10,409 bases of DNA from Baffinella frigidus. Lineage: Eukaryota > Cryptophyceae > Cryptomonadales > Baffinellaceae. Positions 10,246 through 10,409 of the stretch are shown here, one piece after another. Position 1 is the first letter of the stretch. The number at the start of each line of letters is the position of its first letter. The stretch covers positions 147,983-158,391 of the forward strand of contig MU646308.1 in NCBI GenBank assembly GCA_026770585.1, in the 5' to 3' direction. Both the position numbers and the translations under genes were made by a program. Below the pieces are notes generated by a model. It did not search any database. It was given only the letters and a program-made list of their open reading frames with translations, and was not told where the DNA came from.

Positions 10246-10355
10246 CTCGCGCCCAGCACCTCGACTGCTACTGCCACGCGCCGCGCCCCCCGATCCTCTG
10301 AGGTCGCGATCAGCAGGAGGGTGTAGTCCCCCGCCGATGCAGGCAGCCTCAACGC
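10246..10355 (-). CDS. Candidate exon, PKD/REJ-like strand module, intact copy P5
   Basis: Minus strand: CCCCATATCAG|GCGTTGAGG at 10355 opens a 110-base stop-free island: ALRLPASAGDYTLLLIATS, then EDRGARR, then VAVAVEVLGA, ending GCGAG|GTACC after 10246. Phase 0 in, phase 2 out. The G-D-Y-T-L strand, a polar turn E-D-R-G-A and a final V-A-V-A-V-E-V strand are the pattern of the second half of PKD/REJ and similar Ig-like repeats in extracellular proteins (family knowledge, not a search result). It is the longest of five copies and the only one whose 5' half is not replaced by an element, so it is probably the parent or the functional exon. Upstream sequence leaves the window. Confidence 0.55.
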
Positions 10356-10363
10356 CTGATATG

Positions 10364-10402
10364 GGGTGTGGGGTTTAGGGTTTGGGGTTGAGAGGGTGGT
10401 TT
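10364..10402 (+). repeat. TTTAGGG/TTTGGGG heptamers at window edge
   Basis: GGGTGTGGGGTTTAGGGTTT and following units, immediately upstream on the minus strand of the exon at 10355. Confidence 0.8.
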
Positions 10403-10409
10403 TTGTTTG

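Larger units (their letters stand above)
9738..10254. repeat. Tandem duplication, units of 273 and 244 bp
   Basis: Units 9738-10010 and 10011-10254 both begin ATTGCGGCGCGAGTTTGACA and both hold a PKD-like exon copy, half of family B and a remnant of family H. The second unit lacks about 29 bases of the H part. A third, partial unit starts at about 10241 and contains the intact exon. Confidence 0.8.

Overview
This is eukaryotic nuclear DNA with no prokaryotic gene organisation. It has no rRNA, no tRNA and no long credible reading frame. Most of the sequence is repeat: degenerate heptamer arrays related to the TTTAGGG telomere repeat of plants and many algae, (CT)n/(GA)n tracts, and a dense set of short inverted-repeat (MITE-like or foldback) elements. 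The sequence alone does not identify the species. The heptamers, the compact GC-rich exon candidates and the modules they encode would suit a microalga. A prasinophyte-type green alga is my guess, held weakly.

The informative layer is on the minus strand. Scattered through the repeats are short GC-rich islands, each about 40-115 bases, that read as pieces of a modular extracellular protein. Many are bounded by AG on the 5' side and GT on the 3' side. Two module types recur. One is a cysteine module with the CGVCGG(D)G-SC signature, best known from ADAMTS and papilin cysteine-rich regions (positions about 8488, 8320, 8129, 6890, 5458, 5215 and 4311). The other is a beta-strand module resembling the C-terminal half of a PKD/REJ-type Ig-like fold (10355, 10133, 9860, 9590, 9088, and perhaps 3833, 3623, 3409 and 2735). 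Some copies are intact. Others carry stops, microsatellite expansions, a lost splice site or a transposon insertion. I read the window as a stretch of a minus-strand, many-exon gene, or a cluster of such genes and their dead duplicates, whose introns are filled with telomere-like heptamers, microsatellites and MITEs.

Layout: 1-2170 is mostly foldback elements sharing a CCTACGGTAGG core, with no recognised coding. 2170-3055 holds duplicated VFR/AGTSEISL exon copies. 3060-4160 holds heptamers, a GA tract and three strand-like fragments. 4230-5215 holds two cysteine exons around CT tracts and a TTTCGGG-type array with 43-bp higher-order periodicity. 5260-6350 holds inverted-repeat elements and broken cysteine exons. 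6360-7930 holds TGTAGGG, CCTACAG and TTTAGGG arrays with a four-times duplicated VVDLCG site carrying a 156-bp element. 7980-8640 holds three DACGVCG copies around CT tracts. 8640-10409 holds MITEs and a tandem array of the PKD-like exon.

All exon calls come from translation, repeat comparison and splice-like dinucleotides read by eye. None has been tested against transcripts or databases.
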